Shown here: positions 8,218-18,190 of the stretch, in pieces | Position numbering within the stretch: the stretch's first letter is position 1 | Layout of the letters: each line of letters opens with the position of its first letter | NCBI GenBank assembly: GCA_019359045.1 | Contig: JAHHIA010000002.1 | Coordinates: 614,401-678,400 of the forward strand | Length of the DNA stretch: 64,000 nucleotides | Direction of reading: 5' to 3' | Origin: Scytolyngbya sp. HA4215-MV1 | GTDB taxonomy: Bacteria > Cyanobacteriota > Cyanobacteriia > Leptolyngbyales > Leptolyngbyaceae | The notes under the pieces: generated by a model | Seen by the model: the letters and a program-made list of their open reading frames with translations, nothing else | Told to the model about the DNA's origin: nothing | The model's database searches: none | Made by a program: the position numbers and the translations under genes

Positions 8218-10839
8218 TTACTGCAAACCCGCTTCCAGTTGACTACGCGCTTCTGCTAGGGCGGACGGGAGCTTGCTCGCATCACGCCCGCCTGCTTGCG
8301 CCAGATTCGGTCGTCCGCCGCCGCCACCCCCACATAATTTGGCGATCGCTCCGATAAACTTGCCAGCCTGTAAGCCTTGCTTGTTCACACTGGGGCTAAA
8401 AGCAGCCACTAAACTGACCTTGTCGGTTTCGGGCACTGATCCGAGTACAACCGCGCCTTCGCCAAGTTTTTGTAGCAAAGTTTCGGCTGCGGTTTTTAGC
8501 GACTCTGGATCAATGCCTTCCATCTGCGCCACCAGTACTTTCCAATTGCCAATCGGCGTGGCTTGAGTCAAGAGACTATCGGCTTTTGCTAGCGCCAGTT
8601 GGGCTTTCAAGGTTTCCAATTGCTTTTGGGTCGCTTTCAACTCGGTTTGCAGGTTAGTGATGCGATCGGGCAATTCTTCGGGTTTGACTTTGAAGCGATC
8701 GCTCAAGTCGCGTACGACACTCTCCCGCACGTTGAGATACTCCAGCACCGAGGGTCCGGCAACTGCTTCGATCCGACGGATGCCTGCTGCCACCCCTGCT
8801 TCCGAGACGATTTTGAATAGCCCAATTTCTGCTGTGTTGCTGACATGGGTGCCGCCACACAGTTCCATAGAAACCCCGGGAAAATCTAGGACGCGCACTG
8901 CTTCGCCGTATTTTTCGCCAAACATCGCGATCGCGCCTTTGGCTTTGGCTTCGGCGATCGGCATCACAGCAATATGTGCCAAATGGGCTTCGGCAATCCA
9001 GGTATTGACTTGATCTTCTACCTGTTGCACCTGCTCTGGGGTGAGCGGTTGAACATAGTTAAAATCGAAGCGCAGCCGATCGAACGCAACTAGCGACCCT
9101 GCCTGGGAGATCGATGCATCTACCAGTTTTTTCAGGGCTGCCTGTAGGAGGTGGGTGGCAGTGTGATTTGCCTGGACGCGACGACGACAGGCAAGGTCAA
9201 TTTGGGCGGTCACGCGATCGCCCACCTGCAAGCTGCCTCGCTCTACCCGTCCATGATGGACAAAGAAACCAGATTCCTTCTGGACATCTTCCACCCGGAT
9301 AAGCAGGGTGTCGCCGGTAAGGTAGCCGCGATCGCCCATTTGCCCTCCCGATTCAGCATAGAACGGGGTTTGGTCGAGAATTACCTGCACAAGTGTTCCG
9401 GCTTCTGCAGTAGTGACCGATTTCCCTTCTATTAGAATCAATTTAATGATGGATTGACTTACCGCCTGGGTATAGCCCAAGAACTCGGTTTCGTGCAGGT
9501 CTTCTGCCAATTGGTCGAGTGATTCCTGCACCGTCAAGTCAATGGTTTCATGGGCGGCTCGGGAACGATCGCGCTGCGCCTGCATCTCAGCCGCAAAGCC
9601 TTTCAGATCGACTTCCAGTCCTTTTTCAGCAGCAATTTCTTGTGTCAGTTCTAAGGGAAAACCGTAAGTGTCGTAGAGAATGAAGGCATCCTGACCTGAA
9701 ATTTGTTGAGTCGCCTGTGCCAAAATATCTCCCAACAGTTTTTCGCCCCGTTCCAGGGTTTCGCCAAAGCGTGCTTCTTCCCGTTGCAGTTCGGTTTTAA
9801 TCGTAGCTTCGCGGATGCGGGTATTGGGGTAGGCGCTTTCAGACAGAGCGATCGCCGTTTCTGCCACGATCGGGATAAATTCTTGCTCAATCCCAATTAA
9901 GCGTCCATGCCTGACCACCCGTCGCAGTAACCGCCGTAATATATAGCCCCGTCCTTCATTCGATGCGGTAATGCCATCAGTAATCATGTGCACCACCGCT
10001 CGAATATGATCCCCGATCACCTTGAGCGAAACTTGGGTCGCCTCATCGGCTTTGGCATAGTCGATCCCCGCCAATTTGGCAGCAGTTTGAATAATTGGGA
10101 AGATTAAATCGGTTTCATAGTTGTTGGGCTTTTTCTGAAGAATTTGTGCCATGCGCTCCAGCCCCAGCCCAGTGTCAATGTTCTGGCTCTGCAAGGGAGT
10201 GAGCTTGCCCTCAACATCCCGGTTATATTGCATGAACACCAGATTATAGAACTCGATAAAACGAGTATCATCTTCCAGATCGATCATCCGATCGCCCAAT
10301 TCGGGCTTGAAATCGTAGTAGATTTCGGAACAGGGACCACAGGGACCCGTAGGACCCGACACCCAGAAATTATCTTTTTCGCCCATGCGCTGGATGCGGT
10401 GTGCCGGAATGCCAATTTCGTCGCGCCAGATGGCAAAGGCTTCGTCATCCTCTTCAAACACGCTGACCACCAACTGCTCTGGCGGCAACTGGTAAATCTG
10501 GGTTGATAGCTCCCACGCCCAGGCAATCGCTTGCGACTTAAAATAATCCCCGAAGCTAAAGTTGCCCAACATTTCAAAGAAGGTATGGTGCCGGGCAGTG
10601 CGCCCCACATTCTCGATGTCATTGGTGCGAATGCACTTTTGTGAGGTGGTCGCACGGGGAAATTCGGGCGATCGCTGTCCTAAGAAAATCGGCTTAAACG
10701 GCAACATTCCGGCGATTGTCAACAGAACCGTTGGATCTTCGGGCACGAGAGACGCACTCGGGAGAATCTGGTGTCCTTTGGCCGCATAAAACTCAAGAAA
10801 CTGTTGTCGAATGTGAGCGCCGCTGAGAGGAGTTGACAT
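8218..10839 (-). CDS. alaS: Alanyl-tRNA synthetase
   Basis: Charges tRNA-Ala and edits mischarged Ser and Gly. The 873-residue length is normal for bacteria. The class II catalytic core shows [21 protein letters not shown] and [12 protein letters not shown]. The editing domain has the zinc-binding HTATH and CGGTH motifs. A coiled linker near residues 720-760 leads to the C-Ala domain, with a long glycine run ([16 protein letters not shown]) close to the end. The start ATG at 10839 gives [18 protein letters not shown], as usual. It is a single-gene unit with a 600-bp upstream region on its 5' side. Confidence 0.98.
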   Translation of the reverse strand: MSTPLSGAHIRQQFLEFYAAKGHQILPSASLVPEDPTVLLTIAGMLPFKPIFLGQRSPEFPRATTSQKCIRTNDIENVGRTARHHTFFEMLGNFSFGDYFKSQAIAWAWELSTQIYQLPPEQLVVSVFEEDDEAFAIWRDEIGIPAHRIQRMGEKDNFWVSGPTGPCGPCSEIYYDFKPELGDRMIDLEDDTRFIEFYNLVFMQYNRDVEGKLTPLQSQNIDTGLGLERMAQILQKKPNNYETDLIFPIIQTAAKLAGIDYAKADEATQVSLKVIGDHIRAVVHMITDGITASNEGRGYILRRLLRRVVRHGRLIGIEQEFIPIVAETAIALSESAYPNTRIREATIKTELQREEARFGETLERGEKLLGDILAQATQQISGQDAFILYDTYGFPLELTQEIAAEKGLEVDLKGFAAEMQAQRDRSRAAHETIDLTVQESLDQLAEDLHETEFLGYTQAVSQSIIKLILIEGKSVTTAEAGTLVQVILDQTPFYAESGGQMGDRGYLTGDTLLIRVEDVQKESGFFVHHGRVERGSLQVGDRVTAQIDLACRRRVQANHTATHLLQAALKKLVDASISQAGSLVAFDRLRFDFNYVQPLTPEQVQQVEDQVNTWIAEAHLAHIAVMPIAEAKAKGAIAMFGEKYGEAVRVLDFPGVSMELCGGTHVSNTAEIGLFKIVSEAGVAAGIRRIEAVAGPSVLEYLNVRESVVRDLSDRFKVKPEELPDRITNLQTELKATQKQLETLKAQLALAKADSLLTQATPIGNWKVLVAQMEGIDPESLKTAAETLLQKLGEGAVVLGSVPETDKVSLVAAFSPSVNKQGLQAGKFIGAIAKLCGGGGGGRPNLAQAGGRDASKLPSALAEARSQLEAGLQ

Positions 10840-11451
10840 GGGAGTTCTGGCTTTTAATCGAAAATCTGAGGGAAAAATAGCTGGCTCGGTTCTTGACGAG
10901 TGGCGGATATTTTTTGGAACATCGCCCAGACCACAAACAACAAGACGTAGGATTTCCTATCTTAATCATGCCGTATTAACAAAGTGTATCCGGAGCTTTG
11001 AACCGAGCGCTTCACTCCGCCTAGAATAATACTTTCGGGAGACGCTGCGACGGCAGTCAACACGATTCTCGATAAACCAACCAAAATCTCCCAATTCAAT
11101 TTGCGGTAATGATTTAGAGAGATGATGGCTATTTTTCTCCCCACCTAGATAGATTGCGATGGTTCAGCGCCATTTTCCGTGGAAAAAATGACCCAAATGG
11201 GCATCCTAAGGGTAGTGCGTTGTCCAGATCGATCAATGCTAGGTTCCTGGTATGTGCGGTTGCTGATCGCCTTTTGCTCCTCTAAGTTACAGAATTTACC
11301 TCTTTGATTGCGTAGCTTTAGATTGGTATAAAAGATTACATCCAATGACATAGTTCATCTATATTGGAATATTCTTCTTTAAATCTGTGATTCCCGTTTT
11401 ATTTCGTCAGCCCTATTGCTCGTGTCTACTGGGATGGATTATTAGAAACCG
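10840..11451. other. Divergent intergenic region between alaS and the diguanylate cyclase
   Basis: About 610 bp without a supportable gene. Short open frames on both strands lack domains. It carries a small palindrome TTTTCCGTGGAAAA near 11175 and AT-rich stretches suited to promoters for alaS (leftwards) and the cyclase (rightwards). I see no RNA gene. Confidence 0.45.
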
Positions 11452-12576
11452 ATGGATGCTTCAATTCTTATCGTCGGAAGTAGTGATTTCTCCGCAGAAC
11501 TTCTGGAGCAGATTCATCGGATACAGATGTTTGCCATTGTTGCGCCTAATTCTAGTGAGGCAATGCCCCTCATTCAGGCACAGCAGCCCGATCTAATTGT
11601 GCTGCAAGCCAATACAGATAGCTTGGAATTGTGCAGTTTAATCAAACAACAAAAAAATCTGTCCTGGATTTATTGCATTCTGGTCGATCAATTGCCCATC
11701 GCCCCTGTGGCAGCCAACGAGATGGAAAAGATACTGGAACTCCGGGCTGAAGCGCTAGAGAAAGGAGCAGACGCTTATCTGAATCTTTCACAAGATGCGA
11801 CTGGAACAGGTGGTATTCCGGATCGACGGGTCCGGTTGCTACAGGCACAAATTAAAACTGGACTGCGATCGGTGCTCAATCACCGTGAACTGATGCGAAC
11901 CAATGATATTTTGTCCGCGATCGCGCTGTCTGACCCCCTCACTGAACTCAACAACCGCCGCGCCTTCGACTGGGAGTTGCCTCGACAGATCAAGAATTCA
12001 CGCGATCGATCAGAACCGCTCAGTTTACTCATGCTGGATGTAGATTATTTCAAATCCATCAACGACACCTATGGGCATCGAGTGGGCGACCAGGCATTAC
12101 AGCTCGTCTCTGCCCGCTTGCGGCACAATCTACGGTTTCACGACACCCTCTTCCGTTACGGCGGAGAAGAATTTGTCATTATTCTTAGCAAAACGGAAGG
12201 GCAAGAAGCCGACCTGGTTGCCCGTCGCCTCTGTCGCTTAATTGGGGGACAGCCCTTTACCATTAGTGACAAACAGGACCTCAACATCACTATTAGTGCT
12301 GGAGCTGCCTCTCTCTTATCCGAAGATGATGCCAAAGGAGCCAGCCTAATCCATCGAGCTGACCAAAACTTGCTGCGCGCCAAAGCAACCGGACGCAATC
12401 GGGTGGTGAGTAGCTTTGAGACGGCTTCTGAGGAGCGGAAGGGCGATGGGGTAAGGCGGCGAGAAGAAGCCACGGAAAAGCCAGCGAGTGGCGAAATGGG
12501 GAAGCGGGAAGATGGGGAAGTGGGAAAGCAAAGAGAAGGGGCAGATGGAGAGATAGAACAGATGGGGGAGTCCTAA
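11452..12576 (+). CDS. Diguanylate cyclase with degenerate receiver domain
   Basis: Makes cyclic di-GMP. Residues 1-125 have the layout of a response-regulator receiver, but the acidic pair after the first strand is missing (ILIVGSSD) and the phosphoacceptor Asp is Gln (DLIVLQAN), so this is a pseudo-receiver. The GGDEF domain (about 155-325) carries the active-site RYGGEEF and, five residues upstream, the inhibitory I-site RFHD, so product feedback is likely. The final 50 residues are highly charged and low in complexity (EERKGDGVRRREEA and following) and appear to be translated intergenic repeat DNA. No membrane segment is seen, so it is probably cytosolic and controlled by protein contacts rather than phosphorylation. 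rnpB lies about 95 bp downstream. Confidence 0.92.
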   Translation: MDASILIVGSSDFSAELLEQIHRIQMFAIVAPNSSEAMPLIQAQQPDLIVLQANTDSLELCSLIKQQKNLSWIYCILVDQLPIAPVAANEMEKILELRAEALEKGADAYLNLSQDATGTGGIPDRRVRLLQAQIKTGLRSVLNHRELMRTNDILSAIALSDPLTELNNRRAFDWELPRQIKNSRDRSEPLSLLMLDVDYFKSINDTYGHRVGDQALQLVSARLRHNLRFHDTLFRYGGEEFVIILSKTEGQEADLVARRLCRLIGGQPFTISDKQDLNITISAGAASLLSEDDAKGASLIHRADQNLLRAKATGRNRVVSSFETASEERKGDGVRRREEATEKPASGEMGKREDGEVGKQREGADGEIEQMGES

Positions 12577-12670
12577 AGGTGGGGAGTTCTGAGTTTTGGA
12601 TGGTCTTCCTCCTTTATCCCTCTACCCTCTCTCCCTACCACCGAATCCCGACACCGATTAATATCAACAC

Positions 12671-13098
12671 AGGAGGGGAGTAGGCGCAGGCGGTTGCGGA
12701 CGGGGAATGGCTCTGCCAAACCTGCCAGTCTGAGGAAAGTCCGGGCTCCCGAAAGACCAAACTTGCTGGGTAACGCCCAGTGCGAGCGATCGTGAGGAAA
12801 GTGCCACAGAAACATACCGCCGATGGAGTTTCTAGCTAGCAGCGAAAGCTGATTGCGAAGGCTCACAGGTAAGGGTGCAAGGGTGCGGTAAGAGCGCACC
12901 AGCAGCATCGAGAGGTGCTGGCTCGGTAAACCCCGGTTGGGAGCAAGGTCGAAGGGGCAAGGGTTGGTCTTTTTCCTAGCTCCGTGCAAAGGTACCGCTT
13001 GAGGTGTTTGGTAACAAACATCCCAGATAGATAACTGCCCTCTACTTTGCTTCGGTAATTTGGAGAACAGAACCCGGCTTATGTCTTGCTCCCCTCCT
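12671..13098 (+). ncRNA. rnpB: RNase P RNA, cyanobacterial type A
   Basis: The catalytic RNA that matures the 5' ends of tRNAs. Recognised from the conserved core: GAGGAAAGTCCGGGCTC near 12730, the ACAGAAA segment near 12808, GGTAAACCCC near 12926 and the 3' core AGATAGATAACTGCC near 13025. The ends pair as P1: AGGAGGGGAG at 12671 with CTCCCCTCCT at 13089-13098. The length of about 428 nt is usual for cyanobacteria. The long open frame on the opposite strand is an artefact of this structured RNA. Confidence 0.97.
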
Positions 13099-13157
13099 TT
13101 CAAGTCATTTTGGATTTTGAAATGCTTACCCGGATGCGATATCAGTAATTGGTCGAA

Positions 13158-15179
13158 ATGAAACGCATAAGCCCAAAATTGTTTTTGCTATCACGATGCC
13201 TGCTTTCAACCAGGTTGCCACGCTCACTCCGGTTTTCCCTTTTGGCGATCGTTGCCATTTTCATTTCTATCTTTTGTTCTATGACACTCTCTTTTGCCCA
13301 AAATGCCACGATCGTTCCCAATGAGAATCTAGTTGCTGAAGGCATTCCGCCGATTCCGGCTGAGTTGTCGAGCACAGTGCAACGCTATACGGAGTTTCGG
13401 GCAGCCGTTTTTTCCAGTTGGCATCCAGTGAAACGGGAGATGCTGATCTCGACTCGGTTTGCCGACACCCCTCAGGTGCATCGGGTCAAGGTACCTTTGG
13501 GAATGCGGCAGCAGTTGACGTTCTTCCCGGAACGGGTGTCGGGAGCGACCTATCAACCAACCCAGGGTGATTATTTTGTCTTTAGCAAAGATACCGGGGG
13601 CAATGAGTTTAGCCAAAATTATCGCTATGACCTGGCAACGGGCGATGTAACGTTGCTGACGGATGGTAAATCGAAGAACAGTCGTGGTATCTGGTCGAAC
13701 CGGGGCGATCGTATGGTGTACACGTCAACGCGTCGTACCGGACAAGACAATGACCTGTATATCATTGACCCAACCCATCCTAAAAGCGATCGCTTGTTGG
13801 CACAGCTTCAGGGTGGCGGTTGGTCGCCGAATGACTGGTCACCTGACGATCGGCAGTTGCTCGTAGGCGAGTTTGTTTCGATTAACGAATCTTACCTCTG
13901 GTTAATGGATGTTGATTCTGGAGAGAAAAAGCTGATTACTCCCAAGGGCGAAGCGGAGAAGGTTGCCTATCCAGCTGCGGTATTTAGCAAGGATGGTAAG
14001 GGGTTGTACGCACTGACCGATCGCGGTTCCGAATTCGCCCGCCTTGTCTACATTGACCTCGCCACCCAGCAACATACTGATTTGAGCAGTCAAATTCCCT
14101 GGGACGTGGAAGATTTTGATCTCTCTGAAGATGGCAAGTTGCTGGCATTTGTCACCAACGAAGATGGAATTAGTATCCTCCATTTGCTCGACACTGCCAC
14201 CCGTGAGGAAATCCCGCTGCCTAAATTACCCACCGGGTTGATTGGGGGAATTGCCTGGCACCGCAACAGCCGAGATTTGGCAATTACCTTTGTTGCTGCC
14301 CGATCGACCGCCGATGTTTACGCCATCAATGTGATCACCAACACCCTGGAACGCTGGACCGAGAGCGAAACTGGGGGACTCAACACCAGCAATTTTGCGG
14401 AACCGGAACTGGTTCGTTGGCAAAGCTTTGATGGTAAAACCATTTCTGGTTTTCTCTACCGTCCTCCAGCAAAATTCACCGGCAAACGTCCGGTAATGAT
14501 CGACATTCACGGTGGACCCGAAGGACAGTCTCGTCCCGTATTTTTAGGACGCAATAACTTTTACCTGAATGAACTGGGAGTGGCGATTTTATTGCCCAAT
14601 GTGCGTGGCTCTTCGGGTTATGGCAAAAACTTCTTGAAATTGGATAATGGTTTTCTACGCGAGGATTCGGTCAAAGATATCGGTGCCTTGCTGGATTGGA
14701 TTAAAGCCCGACCTGACTTGGATAGCGATCGCATTTTAGTGACAGGCGGTAGTTACGGTGGCTATATGTCTCTGGCTGTGGCAACTCACTACAGCGATCG
14801 CATCCGGGCTTCCATTGACATCGTCGGCATCTCCAACTTCGTCAGTTTTCTAGAACGCACCGAAGGCTACCGACGTGACCTGCGGCGAGTCGAATATGGT
14901 GACGAACGCGATCCTAAAATGCGCGCCTTCCTAGAGAAAATTTCTCCTCTCAATAATGCTCACAAAATCCAAAAACCGTTGTTTGTCATCCACGGTAAAA
15001 ATGACCCGCGCGTACCGCTCAACGAAGCCGAACAAATCATCGCAACGGTTCGCAAAAGTGATACCCCTGTTTGGTATCTGATGGCAAAAGACGAAGGACA
15101 CGGCTTTGGTAAGAAGAAAAATGTAGATTTCCAGTTTTATGCCACGGTGATGTTTATTAAGGAGTATCTGCTGAAGTGA
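13158..15179 (+). CDS. Secreted S9 family peptidase (prolyl oligopeptidase / acylaminoacyl-peptidase type)
   Basis: A serine peptidase of clan SC that trims short peptides or acylated N-termini. From the ATG at 13158 it has 673 residues. The N-terminus holds a basic stretch and a hydrophobic segment (FSLLAIVAIFISIFCSM) ending in LSFAQ, a likely signal peptide or anchor, so it should act in the periplasm. The middle is a WD40-like beta-propeller with repeats such as RGIWSNRGDRMVYTS and WSPDDRQLLVGE. The C-terminal alpha/beta hydrolase has the nucleophile GGSYGGY, an Asp in HGKNDPRVP and the His in DEGHGF, so the triad is complete. The preceding TTG at 13149 is less likely as start. Confidence 0.93.
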   Translation: MKRISPKLFLLSRCLLSTRLPRSLRFSLLAIVAIFISIFCSMTLSFAQNATIVPNENLVAEGIPPIPAELSSTVQRYTEFRAAVFSSWHPVKREMLISTRFADTPQVHRVKVPLGMRQQLTFFPERVSGATYQPTQGDYFVFSKDTGGNEFSQNYRYDLATGDVTLLTDGKSKNSRGIWSNRGDRMVYTSTRRTGQDNDLYIIDPTHPKSDRLLAQLQGGGWSPNDWSPDDRQLLVGEFVSINESYLWLMDVDSGEKKLITPKGEAEKVAYPAAVFSKDGKGLYALTDRGSEFARLVYIDLATQQHTDLSSQIPWDVEDFDLSEDGKLLAFVTNEDGISILHLLDTATREEIPLPKLPTGLIGGIAWHRNSRDLAITFVAARSTADVYAINVITNTLERWTESETGGLNTSNFAEPELVRWQSFDGKTISGFLYRPPAKFTGKRPVMIDIHGGPEGQSRPVFLGRNNFYLNELGVAILLPNVRGSSGYGKNFLKLDNGFLREDSVKDIGALLDWIKARPDLDSDRILVTGGSYGGYMSLAVATHYSDRIRASIDIVGISNFVSFLERTEGYRRDLRRVEYGDERDPKMRAFLEKISPLNNAHKIQKPLFVIHGKNDPRVPLNEAEQIIATVRKSDTPVWYLMAKDEGHGFGKKKNVDFQFYATVMFIKEYLLK

Positions 15180-15300
15180 GGGAGCAGGAGTTAGGAGTCA
15201 GAAATCAGGAGGCAGAAGTTAGGAGTCAGGATCCAGAATTCAGAAAACTGCCTCATTCCCCCCTCCCCTTATTCCCCCCTCCCTCATCCCCCCCTATTTC
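15180..15300. repeat. Heptanucleotide (STRR-like) and C-rich low-complexity repeats
   Basis: Units related to aggagtc recur about every seven bases from 15186 to 15240 (for example gttaggagtcagaaatcagg), followed by runs of ccccctccc. This matches the short tandemly repeated sequences known from cyanobacterial spacers. It separates the S9 peptidase from the pentapeptide gene; any coding frame across it would be artefactual. Confidence 0.75.
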
Positions 15301-15316
15301 CAAGGAGCGCTCATCA

Positions 15317-16600
15317 ATGAACCCTAAGATTCGACGAGTACTGATCCTGGCAACGATCGGTGGAATGATGCAAGGGACGATCGTCCAAGCTGCCAATCCT
15401 GACCATGTGCAACGATTGCTCAAAACCAATCAGTGCCCAGGGTGTGACCTAAGCAGCGCCGAACTGAAGGATGCCAATCTCTATGGGGCAAATCTGGTCA
15501 ATGCGAATCTCAAAAATGCTGACCTGAGCGGTGCCAACTTAGGATCCGTCAACCTGACTGACGCAGACTTGACGGGGGCTAAACTGACCCATGCCTATCT
15601 CCATGCCGCAATTTTGGATGGCACGAACCTGAGTCAGGCAGACCTCAGCAATAGCTATCTCAGAGAAGCGAACTTCAGCAATACGACTCAACTGAGCGGT
15701 GCCATCCTGCAACAAGTCAACCTCAGTCGTTCTAATCTGAGTGGGGTCAATTTTCAAGGGGTGGATTTGAGGGGTGCCAACCTATCGGGAGCCATGTTGA
15801 CGGGGATGATTCCGGGCGCTTTCAGCCGTAGTCTTGGCTTCTCTGGCAGCGCTTCTTTTGGGGAAACCTATTTCCGACAAAGTTTGTGTGATGCTGGCAA
15901 GAGTAGCAGTGCGCCGCCTCCACCTGAAGAACTGGAACGCTACGGCATTGCTCTGGCAAAACTGCAAGGGGCAAACTTGCAGTCATCTGACCTTAGTCAA
16001 GCCCTCTTAGTGGCAGGGGATTTGCAGGGAACTAACTTAAGTCAGGCTAACTTGACGGGTGCTTGTATGGGCTACGCCAAGTTGAATAATGCGGTGCTGG
16101 ATGGGGCTAATCTTCAAAATGCCCGGTTAGAAAATGCGGTTTTAGAAGGTGCCAGCCTCAAAGATGTGAAAAATGCCAATTTGAAAGATGCTTTTACCTC
16201 GCAGGCGGCAATGGAGGCACAACCGCTACAATCGCAGGCAAAGCAATGGGTGGGATCCATGAATCGATCGCAACAAGCGCATTTTCTGGAAAAGAATGCG
16301 TTTGCCAAAACCCTCGATCAACTTTATTTGGGCATCAAACCCGAAACTGAAAGTTATCTCTACCGAATTTTTGTGTTGGGGAAAGGCGATCGCGTCATCA
16401 ATGCAGGCATTGCCAAACAAAATGGACTTAAGAGCTACATTGGCTTTGTCCGACTCTCCAAACTCGCTGGGACCAATGAAGTCACCAGTATGGCTACCCT
16501 CTGTGAAAGTGAGCAACCAACTAAATTACTGCCTTCCAGAGAAGCCCTCAATCAACTGAATGAAAAAGCGCCCTGTCCGACTGGTTACAAACCGTTTTAG
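15317..16600 (+). CDS. Secreted pentapeptide-repeat protein
   Basis: A 427-residue protein built mainly from A(D/N)LxX pentapeptide repeats in two blocks, about residues 40-160 and 215-290, which fold as right-handed quadrilateral beta helices. I placed the start at the ATG at 15317 because an AAGGAG lies ten bases upstream and the new N-terminus is a signal peptide (RRVLILATIGGMMQGTIVQA). The upstream in-frame extension is repeat DNA. After the signal, the short motif TNQCPGCDLSSAEL is frequent at the start of cyanobacterial pentapeptide proteins. The C-terminal 130 residues are globular and contain a YLYRIFVLGKGDRV segment and several Cys. Function is unknown; periplasmic or thylakoid-lumen location is inferred. 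Confidence 0.88.
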   Translation: MNPKIRRVLILATIGGMMQGTIVQAANPDHVQRLLKTNQCPGCDLSSAELKDANLYGANLVNANLKNADLSGANLGSVNLTDADLTGAKLTHAYLHAAILDGTNLSQADLSNSYLREANFSNTTQLSGAILQQVNLSRSNLSGVNFQGVDLRGANLSGAMLTGMIPGAFSRSLGFSGSASFGETYFRQSLCDAGKSSSAPPPPEELERYGIALAKLQGANLQSSDLSQALLVAGDLQGTNLSQANLTGACMGYAKLNNAVLDGANLQNARLENAVLEGASLKDVKNANLKDAFTSQAAMEAQPLQSQAKQWVGSMNRSQQAHFLEKNAFAKTLDQLYLGIKPETESYLYRIFVLGKGDRVINAGIAKQNGLKSYIGFVRLSKLAGTNEVTSMATLCESEQPTKLLPSREALNQLNEKAPCPTGYKPF

Positions 16601-16606
16601 ATGGGG

Positions 16607-17062
16607 TCATATCGGATCGCAACGAATTTCAATCAGAAATCCATCGGGGTCGTAGAAATAGAATCCTCTCCCGGTTGGACGAGTTACGGGACCGTGGTCG
16701 ATCGTCACCTGATTTTGCTGAATTACCGCAACCGCGCGATCGAATAGCGCCGGATCAATATCAAACGCCAGATGATTGGCGCGGGTAAACTGGCGTTGCG
16801 GGTCAGCATCGGGTGGGGCTAAATCGGGTTCATAGAATAAATCAATTACCGTGCCATCGGGGGTGACAAAGTTGGCAACTTTCCCCTCGGCTACCAGCGT
16901 TTTGAGCGTTGAAGGCACTTCTTCGCCCGTTAGCTCATGCAACCCCAAAATCTGACCATAGAAGTGACGCGAAGCATTCAGATCAACAACATTGAACGCG
17001 ATATGATGCACACGACGCAGAATACCGGGTGTTAAGGCAAAGGTTGAAGTCGTCGATAGCAT
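16607..17062 (-). CDS. VOC superfamily (glyoxalase/bleomycin-resistance fold) protein
   Basis: A 151-residue vicinal-oxygen-chelate protein with two beta-alpha-beta-beta-beta modules. Metal-type positions are visible: His in RVHHIAFNV, Glu/Asp in VIDLFYEP, His in NHLAFDI and Glu in GFLIEIRCD. Members include glyoxalase I, extradiol dioxygenases and fosfomycin-resistance proteins; the substrate here cannot be told. I chose the ATG at 17062 (MLSTTSTFAL). An upstream in-frame ATG at 17128 adds 22 residues unlike the family. It is convergent with the pentapeptide gene and divergent from the permease. Confidence 0.8.
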   Translation of the reverse strand: MLSTTSTFALTPGILRRVHHIAFNVVDLNASRHFYGQILGLHELTGEEVPSTLKTLVAEGKVANFVTPDGTVIDLFYEPDLAPPDADPQRQFTRANHLAFDIDPALFDRAVAVIQQNQVTIDHGPVTRPTGRGFYFYDPDGFLIEIRCDPI

Positions 17063-17155
17063 AGCGCAAAGAGGAGGATGGTTGTGAATTGGGGGAATGA
17101 ACTGATGATATTTGTCAGCGCATCCCAATCTTTAATCTAAGCACTTCCCTCTAAA

Positions 17156-18190
17156 ATGGGAGGGCTCCTGAGCACAAAACGACTGGCAATGCCTCAATCT
17201 CTGGATCACGAAAGCTCGCCCTCACCGCTTACTGCCAAACGACAAGCCAAGTTAGGTTTTTCTGGAGTGGGCAAATTGGTTTTGCCCCTGTTTATTTTGA
17301 CCCTGGCGATCGTCACTGGGTTGATTGAGCCTCGCTTCTGGTCGAATGAAAACCTGCTGAACTTGAGCCGTCAACTGGCTGCTTTGATGGTAATTTCCGT
17401 CGGACAAACCTTTGCGGTGATTAGTGGGGGATTGGATTTGTCGATTACAGCGGCGCTGGCGCTGGGCGGTGTGTATGGTGTCCTGGTAATGAACAAACTG
17501 GGTCTGGTGGCAGGTGTACTGGCAATGCTGTTCACTGGGGTGGTGTTTGGCTTCGTCAATGGCTTGATTGTGACGCTGTTTCGGGTTTCCCCGTTTATTG
17601 TCACTCTGGGTACCGCTTCCATTGGTCGTGGGTTGGCACTGATGGCGACGGGGGGCACTCCTATCTATGATGTGCCAGAAGCCTTTAGTAACTGTTTTGG
17701 TTACGGCTTTTTGTTGGGATTGCCTGCGCCTGCATTAATGGCGGGATTCACATTATTGGTTGGACATGTTTTGTTGCGTCATACGGTTTTTGGGCGCTAT
17801 GTCTACGCGATCGGCTCCAATATCAGAGCTGCCTTCAACTCTGGCGTCGATGTGCAGTTGCAGATGTTGCTGATCTATACGCTGGCTGGTGCCACTGCTG
17901 GTATTGCGGCGATTGTCCTGACTGCCTGGGTCGAAGCAGCGCAACCTCTAGCAGCCTCTGGTTTAGAGCTGCAATCGATCGCTAGCGTGGTGGTCGGTGG
18001 CGTTGCCCTCACTGGTGGCACAGGCAACCTACTCAACACCTTCTACGGCGTGTTGATTTTGGGGATGCTTTCCAATTCCCTCAACATGATTGGAGTCTCT
18101 TCCTTCATGCAAACTCTGGTGATTGGCTTAGTGATTGTGGTAGCTGTCGTGCTTGATCGGTTTCGCCAACGTCATAATTTCGATGGCTAA
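17156..18190 (+). CDS. ABC transporter permease, ribose/RbsC type
   Basis: A 344-residue inner-membrane permease of the BPD_transp_2 family, which carries sugars or purine-type solutes. About nine hydrophobic segments are visible, and the family signature SLNMIGVSSFMQTLVIGLVIV lies near the end. GGTGNLLNTFYGVL also matches RbsC. The ATG at 17156 or that at 17189 could be used. No cognate ATPase or substrate-binding protein lies beside it; the neighbouring ABC genes are an unrelated export pair on the opposite strand. Its stop codon overlaps the stop of the convergent ATPase gene in the four bases CTAA. Confidence 0.87.
   Translation: MGGLLSTKRLAMPQSLDHESSPSPLTAKRQAKLGFSGVGKLVLPLFILTLAIVTGLIEPRFWSNENLLNLSRQLAALMVISVGQTFAVISGGLDLSITAALALGGVYGVLVMNKLGLVAGVLAMLFTGVVFGFVNGLIVTLFRVSPFIVTLGTASIGRGLALMATGGTPIYDVPEAFSNCFGYGFLLGLPAPALMAGFTLLVGHVLLRHTVFGRYVYAIGSNIRAAFNSGVDVQLQMLLIYTLAGATAGIAAIVLTAWVEAAQPLAASGLELQSIASVVVGGVALTGGTGNLLNTFYGVLILGMLSNSLNMIGVSSFMQTLVIGLVIVVAVVLDRFRQRHNFDG

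Noticed and set aside
12573-13103. 176-residue open frame on the minus strand
   Set aside because: It lies over rnpB, and the RNA structure explains the sequence completely.
15176-15316. N-terminal extension of the pentapeptide protein overlapping the S9 peptidase
   Set aside because: It is encoded by STRR and C-rich repeats; a good ribosome site and signal peptide support 15317.
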